From NCBI GenBank assembly GCA_022749755.1, contig CM040450.1, positions 7,306,913-7,370,912 on the forward strand: DNA of 64,000 bases. Direction: 5' to 3'. Below the pieces are notes generated by a model. The model ran no database searches and was not told the origin of the DNA. It saw only the letters and a list, made by a program, of their open reading frames with translations. Both the position numbers and the translations under genes were made by a program. Of this stretch, positions 12,115 to 23,921 are shown piece after piece (positions within the stretch are counted from its first letter, which is position 1; each line of letters starts with the position of its first letter). This DNA comes from Azadirachta indica. Its lineage: Eukaryota > Streptophyta > Magnoliopsida > Sapindales > Meliaceae.

Positions 12115-12295
12115 GATTTCATTGGCTGACAAGGGGGCGCTAGGACACAGCATATGAGGTGTTGGCGTGTAGAGGTGGCAGTGAGCATGGCGCGGCAATG
12201 TGCCACACATTTTGCCTCATGCTTGGTGCTTGCTTGGACTTGGCGTGGGTGAAAATAGAGGACATGGCGTGGCCGCAACATAGCTACTGACCATG
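12115..12295. repeat. GC-rich patch, probable retroelement fragment
   Basis: Composition contrasts sharply with the flanks (GGCGTGTAG, CATGGCGCGGC, TTGGCGTGGG and similar words). The open frame on - at 12099-12281 has no recognised product. The flanking text (pyrimidine-rich 11940-12010, then AATAAATAG- and TATAAATAAAG-type words at 12335-12375) resembles an LTR or UTR, but no partner copy lies in the window. Identity is unresolved. Confidence 0.3.
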
Positions 12296-13559
12296 ATGTA
12301 TCATTTTAAAACTCTGAATGTCTAGTTTCCAGCTCAATAAATAGTACACAATTCTGAATTGTATAAATAAAGTTATGATCATTTTAGTACTGCATATTCA
12401 GTACGTCCTTTTTCGCTTCTTTACCGCATTGTTGATAGAGAGGTTTGCAGATGTGTGCTTGAGCTCCATTTTTGTATCATTTCATCGAAATACTTAAATA
12501 CCCAAAGGCTCGATTTCCTTTTAATTAAGCTCGATTATAGACATTTGCTTAAGAACACCTATAAAATACAAAACATGACTAAACAATTAAAAAGAATGAG
12601 AACTAACGCTTAAGATTGAGGAATATATGACAATAATGAATGTGAATTAATAAATATATCAATTATAGATTAGTAAAATTAATACTTAAATATGTTTATA
12701 TTTTTAATTTTTACTAAACATTATGTCACAATTTGTTATTTCAATAAAATATAAGGGCGAGAATGATAATAACCTATCAATTAATCAAAACTAATGGACA
12801 TTTAACTCAAAGAAAGGATTTGTCTATTTCTTCAAATTTTAGAAAATATGTGTTAATTTTTCAATTAAAAATTATGACAAAAAAGATTAAAAAAATAATT
12901 AAAAGTTTAAGAATACACCTTACATTCTTAAAGGAGAAGAACTATGACCTTTCTTGAATTCTAAAGAAAGCTAAGGATAATCTCACAACAAGAAGAAGCC
13001 ATGCCAAATTAGAATCTCCTTAGCTTAATCAATTTCCACAACCTTTTAAATTTTTTAATTATTGTTTTTGATTTGTTTTGTTTTCAAATATTCTTTAGGG
13101 ATATATTAACACACAAAGGTTTCTAGTGAATATATTCTTTAGAGTGATAACATTAATTAACAAGATTTTTTCATCATAAAAAATAATTAAAATCTTAATC
13201 CCTTAGAATAATTTTGTGGAATATTATAAACTATATATGGTAATTATTTTTGGGGCCACTTCCTTGGCATATTTTTAACTTCCTGATGAAAATGGAGAGA
13301 TATTTTTAAAATTAAGAGAGAGACTATAATGACAGAAAAGAAAATAGGAGAAGGGTTCTGGTTCTTTGGGTGGTGTTTGCTTTTAGGGTAGCAAGGGACA
13401 AATTCTGGAACAAACTAAAGTAAACATGACCTACATGGTATTGATATTTTAGTTATAAATAGATCTCCTACCTAACTTGGCATTGACAAATTTAATATAT
13501 AATTATCATTTAATTTTCAAAGTTTCACATTCATAATTAGTTACATAAATTTTTATAAT

Positions 13560-13740
13560 ATATATAAAAAAGTTAAATTTAAATATTTTTAACTGTTAAA
13601 ATTAACTCAAACAGATTAATTAATATATAATTAATACATCACAATTAATAAATATGTAAGATGTAATCTTAACTGTTAAAAGAATTTAAATTTAACGATT
13701 TATAAATAATATAAGAAAATATATAAAATTAAAGGGTTAT
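13560..13740. mobile_element. Fold-back MITE, copy 3
   Basis: Shares the arm words TTAAATTTAAATATTTTTAA and, inverted, TTTAAATTTAACGATTTATA with the elements at 7983-8200 and about 36890-37083. It has the same size class, is non-coding and is internally palindromic. Confidence 0.45.
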
Positions 13741-14997
13741 TAATCTTTCCTTGTATATATATTTTTTCCATTATTATTGTTGTATATAGGGTAACAAATG
13801 TATCATATTGTGCAAAGTTGATTCATAAACAAGTTTATTTGTATTTTGTGTCATGCATAATTTTTAAAAGGTTGACCCAATTTAATTTATAAGTTCATTA
13901 AAGTTATTTTCTATGTATTTTATTGAATTTTAAGCTTTCTTTATTTTTAATTCGTATATCTTTTAAATAACATTTCAGTAGGCAGTATTATAACTATTTT
14001 AAAGAGATAATAAAAATAAATATACTAAGTAGGTGACATCATTATAGCATATTTAATTTGTTTAATAATTGTGATAAATTAGAATTTTCAAATAGTGGCT
14101 CGATTATTAAATGAGTCGTATGCTAATTATCTAAAGTATATTATACCTTTATTTCATACGAACAAATAGGAAACATTGACTAGAATTGTCAGTTTTATTG
14201 ATATATTGTTATTTTAATACAAAAAGTAGAGCCGAAATTGTTAAAATTAGGAAAGATTATATCATAATTTTTTAATTCGTCAGAATTCAGGTGTGAAAAT
14301 GTTATTATACCTAAAATATTTATTAAACTAGTCGTGCCCAACTTGGGCTGAAAACATTCTAGTAAATAATTACAAATATTGATACTATTCTAATCTTAAA
14401 TTAATTTTATGTTACCCTTTCATCTTTTCAAAATATTTAGATTACACCCAATGTATCTAAAAATATATTTTTTTTCTACCTCTAATTTGTTAACATCTTC
14501 TACTAGTAGTAGTAGGAGACCTTATTTGACCAATTAAAAATAGTATTTTGCTCCTACACCTTTTAAATTCAATAGAATAATTTTTTTATATGATACAGTT
14601 TTTGTATTTGTACCATTGCATTGCTCAAAATGCAATTCAATAATCAATTTAATGTGGAGATTGCCTATGAATTCTGTTGGAGAATCCCACTTTCACTGAA
14701 TGGACCATACTTTAAGTTGTACAATAGCATGATTCTTTTTTCTTTGAATTTATTTCTACTATCAATTTATTATTTTATCTTACATGAAATTGCATTAATA
14801 ATAAAGTAATTGGTGTGATGTTTACTGAAATTAAGTAGAAAAGGAGAAAAATAATAGATATAGAAAGGTGCAAAAGAGAAAAAAAATGAAAAAGAAAGAG
14901 AGTATTTTTTTCACACATAAATTTAATCTGAATGTTTTCAAAATATAAACAAGATAATATAAAATTAATTCTTTAGTTTTCGTTATAATTTAATTAG

Positions 14998-15080
14998 TTA
15001 TTTTCAGTTTTACTTTCTCATTTATTGACAACCTTTACATATAATCTAAAATTTTTATAAGTTATCAACATTTCTTAATT
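14998..15080. repeat. Solo copy of the terminal inverted repeat of the 48-50 kb element
   Basis: The stretch with TTATTTTCAG, CTCATTTATTGACAA, CTTTACATATAA and AAATTTTTATAAGTT aligns over about 75 bases with both inverted repeats of the 48438-50235 element. No facing partner copy was found nearby, so it looks like a truncated element or solo terminus. Confidence 0.5.
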
Positions 15081-15795
15081 TGCAGCAACTTCACTATAAA
15101 ATTGAAGATAACCCTAATTTTATCAATTGATCTTCGTAACGATACTTAATTCATCACTTGCCTTCAAAACATTCTAATCTAATCACATTTAATTCTTTTG
15201 AGCAAAATTAATTGACAAATGCTAATAGTGCTAGCCATATATCATTGCTAATGGACATTTTAAATATAGTTTATGATAGTACTGCAAAAATAAATGTAAA
15301 AAAGGGCAATAAAGTTTTCGTTTGACTTTTTTTTTTTTTTTTTAAAAATCTCTGCTCTTATTTTGATTTCTTTAATTTAATTGAGGTGGACAAAAATGTC
15401 CAAATAGACAAATTTGGTTCAATTCCAATAAGTTTTATAACTTTTTGTTTATGTTTGATTTCAATTTTTATAAAAATTGATAGTTTTAGTTTAGTTTGAC
15501 TTATAAATCAAATAAAAAATTAAATAAATTGAATTAAAATAAAAAAATTATTAAAAATTAAAAAATTTTGACAATAAAAATTCTCAATATCATACGTTAT
15601 ATTGTAAATGACTTAGTAGATATTGGGCTTCAAACTTAAAATATGTCTGTAAAATGAAGACCTATTACCCCATTTAAACTACACTGCAATAATGTACGAG
15701 AGCGAATGAAGAGTAAGGACACTTGATTAATCGTATCATGGTTGTTTACTTATTTGAGATAATGGTATATGATATGTACAATACATCTCTCAACC

Positions 15796-15895
15796 TTTTG
15801 TAATTTTTCTAGTGTAATCACCGACTTCATTCTAATTCCCAATTGTTTTGTAATTTTTCTAGTATAATCACCGACTCCATTCTAATTCCCAATTT
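15796..15895. repeat. Tandem duplication, 2 x 50 bp
   Basis: A 50-base unit containing TTGTAATTTTTCTAGT and ATAATCACCGACT repeats twice head to tail with only a few mismatches (15796-15845 and 15846-15895). Confidence 0.9.
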
Positions 15896-15899
15896 TTTT

Positions 15900-18890
15900 T
15901 TTTTATTATAACTCTCAACCTATGAAAAATAAAATAAGAAGTTGAGAATTACAACAAAAATTTTAAAAATAAAATAGTTAAAATTACAATAAAATAATTT
16001 TTAAAAAAATGAGGAGTAACATTTTAAGAAAATTTTCTTTAAATAAATTCTATACAAACACTTTACCTATATAAAAATAAATTATATGGAACATATGATA
16101 ATAATATAATACTATTACATCAATTTATAATAAATAGAGTTTGTTTATTTAAAATTAATGTAATTTATAAAAAATTTTACTGAAATGAATTATGAGTTGT
16201 TTGATTATTGAGCATATCTTTGAATGACAATAATGTAATTATCTAAAGCGATAAAATTTTTAAAGTTCTATCATGAAAGAAAAAATAAATTTTTAAAATA
16301 AACAAGATATTCTTGATAACTTAACTGTTTAAAAGAGCTCAAAAAACTACACTCGAAAACTTAAATTTAGAGTTTTTATTGGAAAGAAAAATGATTATTT
16401 TAATCTATCATAAATTCTTCTCAAATTATAATTAAAGGATGTAAAGAAAAGAAAGATCTATAAAGAGATTTTGAGATTTAAAAAAGATTTTAATTAAAAA
16501 AAATTATATCAAACTTGCACCAAGTAAGAGAGATGAACTTGGATGTGGCAATAAGTATTATATTGTTATACCAAAGCTGAATATAACAAAATTTTATATT
16601 AACAAAAATTTAACCTATATATTAATCGAATCAAATTTTTAAATATGAATACAACTCCTTTATTAATTATATTTAATCATGTCACATATTCATAAAGGGG
16701 TAATACAATTAATAAGTAAATTATATTTTTTATATGACACGATATGATACAATCATATTAATAATTGAATCATTTAATTAAATGAATCATATTTGTACTA
16801 TGACATGAATAAAAATGATTAATTCATTTAATATGATTAACACATTTAACACAATTAGACATGAATTTGATTCACTTAATTTTAACATTACATAAAAATA
16901 CACCAAGAATAAAACAAGAAAAACAAATTAAGTTGACGAATAATTTATTTAACAAACAAAAAGAAATTAAACGAATTTTCAACAAATTCATATTAAACAA
17001 ATTGACAAACAAGATTATTTGTTTGTTCAATTGTGCCTTAAATGAATTGACAAATTAAAATTTTAATATAAATATGATTAATATATTAAATAAGTAATAT
17101 ATGAATACAATCCTATTTATGTTTATATCAGTTTTTCGAATCTAAATTTGATTATTTGTATTGAATTTGTGTCCTATAATTATATTATGACCCAAATTCC
17201 CACTTTTAAGGTAAAATTGTTATCTCTTACCACAACAAAAATAGTTTAAAAATTTGTCTAAAACAAGGGTTGGTAAATTATTCTCTTAAAAATAGGAGTA
17301 GAGACAACACAATTTTGAAGTTAAAACTATGAGCTAAGAAATGTGGGTCATATGCTGTACTACTAAATCACAAATTATAAAGGAAATGGGGCATGATGAA
17401 TGAGTGGTAAGCATTGCAATCTGAAATTTGAAATTAGATTTGAGACAAAAATGTATGATATGGAGTGCATCTCATTTGATGTCATCAACAGCATGCTTAG
17501 ACAATTTCCCTTCAATGGTCAGGTTCAAGTACTTTATTGTTTTGTTTATTATTAGTGGGAGGCCCCAGTTTGGTCTTGACATGAGTAGGACCCAAAATTT
17601 GCACTTGAAATACTCATCACTTTTATCAATTTCTTCTCTCTCTCTTTTTTTTTTCTAAATTTGAAATCCAAAACCTTATGGTTGTTAAAAGGAAAAATAT
17701 ATATATATATATATTTAATTTCAATTTTCGCAAATCCTTATTGACAAACTTTAATACACTCCCAAATTTTATGTAAAGCATCAAACTTTTTTATTTTTAA
17801 CTGTTTGAAAAAAATAATAAAAAGTTATCATTATTACATTTCAATTTAAATATATGAAGAATAAGGTTATATTGATTATTATACGTTAATAATAAGGATA
17901 ATTTGATCAATTTATATACTTTTTAAATGTCGAGATGCAACATAATCTATTCACATTAAAAAGGATGAAAAACATCAACAACAGATTTATCTTAGAAAAT
18001 ATCTTTCTATTTTTACTAAACTCAGAGGGATAATTTTAAGAAGAAAAAGGACTTACAATTCTTTAAAATTTAACCTATTACATCTGTTGGTCTCAAAAAT
18101 ACCTATTAGAATCTTTATTTATTAAAAATAATTATTATTATATTTAATTTTAGTTAAGAGTTTAAAAAATTTTAGTTAACTATCATTAAATGAAGAGTAT
18201 AATTATTATTATTATTTATTTTAAATATATTGACAATAAATATTTATTAATATATTATAACTAAAATATAAAAGTTTATTTATTTTATAATATATTCATA
18301 ATTCAATATTGATTACGTATTCGAAATTAAATTTATTATTAATAAATTTATATAGCATAAACAGACTAATTTATTAATAAAATATGAATTTATAAATTTG
18401 TTTCTTTTACATTATATTTATAATACAATTTTTATGATCATAAATGATAAAAATAAAATAAGTATAAAATGAATATATTTATCATATATTAATAAATATT
18501 ATATTATTAATATACTATTAAATAATAATGTATTTATTTTATTAGTATATTTTAGATGAATACATAGTAATTTGCTAAATTTGAAAGGTTTAATGGTTAT
18601 TTTATTAAATGACTATTATAATTTAAGAGTATAATGGTGATTTCCTAACAAATAGAAATTTTAATAACTATTATTAAAATTATTAAAATTAATAAATCCA
18701 ACAAATTACATGTTAAGTACCTGTAACTCCTTTAACCTTTTAAAATTTAAATCGAGGGTGTTGAATAAGTAGGCGCGTCTTTTCTCTATAGTCGAGAGAT
18801 ATTTGTCGTTTTTAAAACTTTAGAAGCATTTGTCAGTTTTCTATATTTTGGATATCCATTAGGTCGCCTGTTTAGAAAAGATATAAGCCA
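15900..18890. other. AT-rich intergenic DNA, no gene seen
   Basis: No recognisable product in any frame. It includes a short (AT)n run near 17698-17715 and many A/T homopolymers. It ends at the SF3A2 promoter. Confidence 0.6.
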
Positions 18891-18899
18891 AACAAAGCA

Positions 18900-19131
18900 T
18901 AAGCTATGGGCCCATTTTTAGGTCCAAAATTGTTGTACTTTGAAAGGGGGTATGGGTTGGCATCGGCCCATTGCTTTGCAAAACCGAAATTAGAATCAAA
19001 CAATGGGAAGTAACAGTAGTACTATTATAAAATTACAAAGCCCAAGGGAAAGGAAGAGAAGGCAAAGCAACGGTAAAAGGACGGCTGCTTCGAGAGACGG
19101 AGAAAATTTTCAGCAGACAGTATAGTAAATC
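18900..19131 (+). promoter_or_regulatory. SF3A2 promoter and 5' leader with site II elements
   Basis: Three site-II-type (TGGGCY/RGCCCA) motifs precede the start codon: TGGGCCCA at 18907-18914, GGCCCA at 18965-18970 and GCCCA at 19040-19044. Such motifs are typical of TCP-regulated housekeeping promoters in plants (established). No clear TATA box was seen. The purine-rich leader at 19045-19131 runs into the ATG at 19132. Confidence 0.55.
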
Positions 19132-21690
19132 ATGGACAGAGACTGGGGTTCAAAACCCGGCAGCGGTGGCGCCGCCTCTGCCCAAAATGAAGCAATCGAC
19201 CGCCGTGAACGCCTCCGTAGGCTGGCTCTGGAGACCATAGATCTCGCCAAAGACCCCTATTTCATGCGTAACCACCTTGGCAGGTAGGTTTCTCTCTGTC
19301 TTGTGACTGCTTCTTTGATTTGATTTTGATTCAATATGTTGTGATAAGTTTGTTTTGTTTGGTGGGTATTTTTGTAGTTACGAGTGTAAGCTGTGTTTAA
19401 CGCTTCATAACAATGAGGGTAATTACTTGGCTCATACACAAGGGAAGCGCCATCAAACCAATTTGGCTAAGAGAGCTGCGCGTGAGGCCAAGGAAGCTCC
19501 TGCTCAACCCCAGCCTCACAAGCGCAAAGTCTCTGTTCGTAAAACAGGTTAGCTTTTTTATTTCTTCAGTATAAATTCTCCTCTCGAACACCTGTTGTGC
19601 ATCATCTGATTTAGGGCAAATTTTATGGCTGAAACGCTAACATCATTTCTAACGTGAGCCAAGTTTAAATTGATATTATGGGTCTGTTTTAATTTAAAAA
19701 GGCCTGAAGTTAGTTGTTAAGAGATAATAAACAAATGTTGAAACATTTATAGTTGCGGGGACTAGTTAGTTCAACTGGTAAAATCTTTTGGATAGTAAAA
19801 AAGATATGAGGTACAAGCTCCGCTTGCATTGGACTGGGGAGGGATTTGGGTTATTTTCTTATGATATTTTTGAAAATTAAAAAAAAATGTATAGTTGTCC
19901 AACAAGATAGCCAGTGCTTCATCCTTGACCTTAGCTCCGAAGTCGGTTTCTTAATTATTTCGAATATCTATTAAATATTTGATTTTGAAACAAGGCTAGA
20001 ACTGGTGTACTGGTTAACCTTATTACGGTGGATATGAATACTCTGGTGTCATATTGCCGTTTTTCATTTTGTTTGTGTTTATATGATTGGAAATTTTTGG
20101 TAGGTTTACTTTGAAGCTTTTTCATATACTACTAATACCATTTTTTCCTTCTTCTTTCTGTGCATGAAACCTACAAGAATTGTAATTCCTTAAGAATCTT
20201 ATTCTTAATATTTCAACTAAAGGATTTGTTTGTGTGTGGTGTGCATGCAGTCAAAATTGGTAGGCCTGGGTACCGTGTGACAAAACAGTTTGATCCAGAG
20301 ACAAAGCAGAGGTCTCTTCTTTTCCAGGTACCTGTTATTTTATTTCTTCATTTTTGTACATGGACTTGATTCCATAATCTGGTAGCTTATATCTTTTATG
20401 GGGTAATGGTGATTTGGTTTCAAATGCAGATTGAGTATCCTGAGATAGAAGATTTGACAAAGCCTAGGCATCGGTTTATGTCATCCTTTGAGCAGGTAAA
20501 TTTCATATTTTTAACTTGAGTTTCATGATTGTTTAATTGGAAAATTTTATTGCATTCCATGACAAAATTGCACTTTTTTCGACCCATATCCTATTATCTT
20601 CATTTTATGTTTATGCAGAGAGTTCAACCATTTGATAAGAGATACCAGTATCTTATGTTTGCAGCAGAACCATATGAGATCATAGCTTTTAAGGTAAATC
20701 AACCATCTTATTGCGTCATCTTGATATTTATTTTACTATTCTGTTTCGCAGACGTTGACTGTATATGCTTTGTGATTACATTTCAGGTTCCCAGCACGGA
20801 GATTGATAAATCTACTCCCAAGTTCTTTTCCCATTGGGATCCAGACTCAAAGATGTTCACAGTAAGTTTTTTAATACTTGCTATTTTCTTAGAATTAAGT
20901 TTTTGGCTCTTTTCCCATTTTTGGGATGTGGACCATTCAGATGATCAGTCACCTGCTTGTGAGTCATGTCTTGAGTTGCATATAAACTACATGGATGACA
21001 AAACTTAGGGCAATCTTGTGACTGATTGAGCTTAACTATTTGTTCTGCTCTTGGTTTTTTAATTTTCTACTGTAGATCTATTCCTGTTAGTTATTAGGTA
21101 TAAGTTGCTGCTGTCAGGTTCATCATGATAGGTGACAAGTTGAACTGATTAGGAGCAAACTCCATTGGGGCAGGATTAGACGTTGATTTACTTTTATAAG
21201 TTCCGTTTCCTTTTGTTTTGTTCTAATTTTTTTTTCTTTTGTTTCTGGAATGTTTGTGAATATAATTGTGCTTTCCTATTGAGACGCACAGTTGCAGCTA
21301 TATTTCAAAAGCAAACCACAGGAGGCAAACAAACCTCAAACTGCACCTGCACCCAATGGCACAGCAGCTCCACCACCACCCCCACCTCCACCGCAGGGGG
21401 CACCACCAGGTGTGCCTACAGGAAATCCTCCTAGAGCCCCACCCCCACCAATGACTGGATCATTACCGCCCCCACCACCTCCAATGGCGAATGGCCCTAG
21501 GCCCATGCCTCCTGGTGGAGCTCCACCTGCTCCTCCACCGCCTCCTGGTGGTAGTGGCACAATGGCAAATTTCACTCCCGGTACCCAGATGGGTAGGCCT
21601 CCAACTATACCTCCTCCTCCCCAAGGTTTTATGGGTCAGCAGATGCAGATTCGTCCACCTCCACCTCCTCCTAACATGGGACAGTTGTGA
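19132..21690 (+). CDS. SF3A2: Splicing factor 3A subunit 2 (SF3a66 / Prp11 family)
   Basis: Subunit of the SF3a complex of the U2 snRNP, which supports branch-site recognition during pre-mRNA splicing (family knowledge). Seven exons: 19132-19283, 19378-19547, 20251-20327, 20430-20495, 20619-20693, 20787-20861 and 21292-21690. They total 1014 nt (337 aa), with GT..AG introns and consistent phase. The start gives MDRDWGSKPGSGG, the conserved N-terminus. A matrin/U1-type C2H2 zinc finger uses C54, C57, H70 and H76 within YECKLCLTLHNNEGNYLAH. The conserved block runs through VKIGRPGYRVTKQ, QIEYPEIEDLTKPRHRFMSS and PYEIIAFKVPS. From about residue 215 to the end it is a proline/glycine-rich tail with P-runs, as expected for the family, shorter than the human repeat tail. 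Intron 2 carries a SINE. Confidence 0.97.
19748..19897 (+). mobile_element. tRNA-derived SINE in SF3A2 intron 2
   Basis: The body at 19756-19889 has an A box (TTAGTTCAACTGG, 19766-19778) and a B box (GGTACAAGCTCC, 19810-19821), then an A-rich 3' end. It is flanked by the short direct repeat TATAGTTG (19748-19755 and 19890-19897), a plausible target duplication. At about 134 bp, orientation is the same as the host gene. It does not touch the splice sites. Confidence 0.7.
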
Positions 21691-22180
21691 TACAAGTTGT
21701 TTAATGTCAAATATCATAAATATGGATCATTATTAGAGCGCTCAAAAGTATTTCGAGTTTCATATCATTCACTTTTGTGTTACTCTCCGGAGAAATGTGT
21801 GTTTGGATTCAACGTTTGAAGTATGGAATTCTGTTGTTAAATGTAAAATTTCTGAAGCTTTAGATAAGATAGTTCTAAGGGGAATATTATATCCTTATAT
21901 AATATCATATGAAGTGTTTTGACCAATTGTGATAGTGAACTATGATCTTGAGGAAGCAATTAGTATTAGCATTTTGAGTTAGGGTACAATTTAAAATTGT
22001 GAATTTTGTTCTACGTGATAAGTTGAGGATCAAGGGTACACGATTGTTGTCGAAATATAAAAACGATTTTGAACAGTCAAAAAGTCTATTTAAAGTCAGT
22101 TTATGTATTTAGTAAAAATTTTTTAAAGTTATTTTAACAAAATTATTCTGTGTTACAGCAAATTTTGAACCGTGTGAGGA
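21691..22180 (+). other. SF3A2 3' UTR and downstream sequence
   Basis: Follows the TGA at 21688-21690. The first 300 or so bases are of UTR-like composition. No further coding sequence was seen. The polyadenylation site cannot be fixed. Confidence 0.5.
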
Positions 22181-22189
22181 GTTGTTTTC

Positions 22190-23000
22190 TAAAAATGAAA
22201 ATTAAAAAATTAATTTTATCTTTAAATATAATATTAAATAGATTTATTTAAAATTATAAGAATTTTAAAATTATCTTTCTAATAATTATCAAATTTCAAT
22301 TTTAAGTAGAAAATGAAAATTTTTAAAATAAATTATATTTTAGGATTTTTGAAAAATTATCGTATTTTACCTCCAAAATGTAAATTTGATCATTATTTAA
22401 AAATTTGTTAAAAATAACTAATCTCATAAATTTTGAATGAAAATATTTCTATAACTAATTTTAACAAAAATATGCTACAATTGTTTTGAGTGCTACAATG
22501 CTTCTAAGTGCTACAGTACTTTCAAGTGCTGTAGTAATTTTAATAAAAATAACACATTTTTATGTTGTACTAAAATAACTTTTGAGTTTAAGTATAATGA
22601 ATTTGAATGTTACTTTCGAATTAGTTACAAAATGCTTAATACTCAAAAGTAACTTTTCAATTCATTGTGCTACAACATCCTAAAAAGTTATTATAACATT
22701 CAAAAATAAAATAGTGCTCGAAAATAGTATACACTCAAAAGTTACTATAACACTTAAAATAATTGTAGCATGTTTTTGTTAAATTGGTCACAAGAGTTTT
22801 TTCGTTCAAAATTTATGAGGTTGGTTATATTTTTAACAAGTTTTTGAATAATAATCAAAATTGAATTTTAAGTGCAAATAATGGTTATTTTAGAAAAATT
22901 ATATATATATTTTTTTTCTATGATTTTATACTTTTATTTTTATTTTATAATTAAAATTTTATATCTTTTACTATAACTTAAGTTAGCGCATATATATGAA
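22190..23000. mobile_element. Long fold-back (inverted-repeat) element
   Basis: The core arms at about 22375-22500 and 22740-22880 are reverse complements. Shared words include AATTTGATCATTATTTAAAA-like sequence, CTCATAAATTTTGAA, CAAAAATATGCTACAATT and GAGTGCTACA. The region between repeats short CTACAGTAC/GTGCTGTAG motifs in both orientations. Outer parts (22190-22330 and 22920-23000) recur next to each other at 33830-34030, which suggests one dispersed family. It is non-coding and lies between the convergent SF3A2 and PIP5K9-like genes. Confidence 0.6.
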
Positions 23001-23005
23001 AGTAT

Positions 23006-23052
23006 GTACACACATACACATACGCATACACATACACATACACATACACATA
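23006..23052. repeat. (ACATAC)n microsatellite
   Basis: A run of CA/TA hexamers (CACATA, ACATAC) over about 45 bases with one CGCATA interruption, at the right edge of the fold-back element. Confidence 0.85.
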
Positions 23053-23439
23053 TGTATAAACTATTACTATAATGCATTTTAAAGATCTACTCATATTTCA
23101 TATTTTTTACTATATTTTATTTATTATATTCCAATAATATCTACTTATATAATCAGTGAGATTTTTTACTCTCATGTAACACTTAGAAATCCAGTCACAA
23201 TTAGTGAGATTTTTTACTCTCATATGACATGGAAAGAGTCCTGCTATTAAGAGATTGAGGTTTTTGATCATTTGTCTTACAACATTTCAACAATAAAATT
23301 TACTACATACATGGTAATGCTTTTCAAATTTACAATATTTTTGAAAATAAACTTTACCAAACACTAAATTGATTTTTTTTAAAAATTGATTATATTATTT
23401 TAGTCTCCATAAAAATCTCTAACCCACCCTAAATCATTT

Positions 23440-23600
23440 TTCTTCAATTTGTCTTCAATTTGGAGACAGGCACAATCTACCAGCCAATTGATAGGTGCTC
23501 ATATGCAAAAGTTCAAACCCTTGCTAGTATAAAAGTGAGGACAGATTTACTCTTCAAAACACTAAAGATAACTGTCTGGTAAATAAGGACTTTCAAGGCA
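23440..23600. repeat. Possible degenerate SINE
   Basis: The string AAAGTTCAAACCCTTGC (about 23508-23524) resembles a Pol III B box and is preceded by an A-box-like AGCCAATTGATAGG. No target duplication is evident. Weak evidence. Confidence 0.3.
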
Positions 23601-23611
23601 TATCATTTGGT

Positions 23612-23634
23612 CTGCCTGCCTGCCTGCCTGCCTG
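23612..23634. repeat. (CTGC)5 tetranucleotide repeat
   Basis: Five full CTGC/TGCC units plus CTG, about 290 bases downstream of the PIP5K9-like stop codon on its 3' side. Confidence 0.9.
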
Positions 23635-23921
23635 TTCGCTTCAGTTTTCCACAATAGAAGAAAAGAGAAAATTATTGAACATCCATCTGTCGTTTACACG
23701 ATGCTCATGATAATCAAATTGAATTCATGGATTCATAAACTAAAACAGCTTAAGAAATGAAATGAGAAAGCTGTATATGTTCCTACGATCATAAGATAAG
23801 AAATAATTAAGTCATGGTATGGGAAGACAATACTCAGCTAGCTCTTCGATGAGCTCCTACAAGCCGCTTTCTTCACAATAATTACAACAGCAGTTACATC
23901 AGAAGTATCACAAAAACACTT

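Larger units (their letters stand above)
10700..14990. other. Gene-free intergenic stretch with repeat-like segments
   Basis: No gene is recognised. About 11.1-12.6 kb is less AT-rich, with segments resembling retroelement non-coding DNA. A GC-rich patch at 12120-12290 is listed separately. A fold-back MITE copy lies near 13.56-13.74 kb. The rest is AT-rich and featureless. Confidence 0.5.

Noticed and set aside
21336..21575. Antisense glycine-rich open frame over SF3A2 exon 7
   Set aside because: Mirror of the CCN-rich proline codons of the SF3A2 tail on the other strand.
23006..23052. CRISPR-like or satellite array
   Set aside because: Short hexamer microsatellite without spacers; the window is eukaryotic.
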